Shown here piece by piece: positions 5,452-5,557 of a stretch of DNA of 5,557 nt. Positions within the stretch are counted from its first letter, which is position 1. Every line of letters begins with the position of its first letter. The notes below the pieces were generated by a model. The model had not been told where the DNA came from. It was given only the letters and a program-made list of their open reading frames with translations, and searched no databases. Position numbers and translations under genes: made by a program. Source of the DNA: Candidatus Saccharimonadota bacterium. Its GTDB lineage: Bacteria; Patescibacteriota; Saccharimonadia; Saccharimonadales; UBA4665. The stretch is from positions 1 through 5,557 of the forward strand of contig JARIHB010000043.1 of the NCBI GenBank assembly GCA_029288515.1, in the 5' to 3' direction.

Positions 5452-5557
5452 ACGAAATAACTAAAATTCATTTGGGCCGGCAGTCGTTCGTTATTGCCGT
5501 TGACGCCCACAAGCTACTGCAAGATTATTTACATGACATACGGCGTCAGGTGGGCGC
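5448..5557 (+). CDS. PspC-like membrane protein, N-terminal fragment (runs off window)
   Basis: Only the first 36 codons are present; the reading frame is open at the window edge. The start MNEITKIHLGRQSFVIAVDA, followed by a helix containing LLQDYLHDIRRQVG, resembles the conserved N-terminal module ('INLGG.xFxIDxDAYxxLxxYLxxI') found before PspC and related membrane domains in Bacteroidetes and candidate-phyla bacteria. That module often sits next to PadR regulators. The ATG overlaps the padR TGA (ATGA), with a good ribosome site upstream. No membrane segment is visible yet because the fragment is too short. The family call rests on the N-terminal motif and the PadR neighbour. Confidence 0.6.
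   Translation, partial: MNEITKIHLGRQSFVIAVDAHKLLQDYLHDIRRQVG

Overview
This 5.6 kb window is a compact bacterial contig piece of roughly even GC content. It holds six protein genes, the 5' start of a seventh, and almost no intergenic DNA. The gene content and several start sites suggest a Patescibacteria/CPR-type genome, most plausibly Candidatus Saccharibacteria (TM7). The supporting features are very tight packing, short versions of familiar proteins (RmuC, VanY), several apparently leaderless starts, and a PadR regulator followed by a PspC-type 'LGRQSF' membrane-protein N-terminus. That placement is an inference from gene style, not from a marker gene. The standard bacterial code fits: TGA is used as a stop, and long genes read through without internal TGA.

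Layout. Bases 1-19 match the Tn5/Nextera mosaic-end adapter exactly and are not genomic. Two small hairpins follow (28-71). On the + strand come a membrane-anchored protein with a Thr/Pro linker and a PsbP-like extracytoplasmic domain (114-893), an RmuC-family protein (954-2045) and an unrecognised acidic soluble protein (2079-2825). Convergent to these on the - strand is a two-gene operon: a GH63-type glycoside hydrolase resembling glucosylglycerate/mannosylglycerate hydrolases (5019-3694), then a VanY-like D-Ala-D-Ala carboxypeptidase (3694-2837). Their stop and start overlap as TAATG. Divergent from the hydrolase, on the + strand, is a PadR-family regulator (5098-5451), coupled through ATGA to a PspC-like gene (from 5448) that runs off the window.

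How they fit together. VanY and the PsbP-like protein act outside the membrane, RmuC is a membrane-tethered nuclease-like protein, and the GH63 protein is cytoplasmic. PadR probably regulates its own operon with the PspC-like protein from the 78-bp divergent promoter region, and could also affect the hydrolase operon.

A recurring pattern is that the four genes that seem to begin transcription units (rmuC, the acidic orphan, GH63, padR) lack a Shine-Dalgarno sequence and have a -10-like box 7-9 bases before the ATG. The two genes coupled inside operons (vanY-like, pspC-like) have purine-rich ribosome sites. I found no CRISPR array, transposase, tRNA or rRNA, and no clear novel defence or mobile system.
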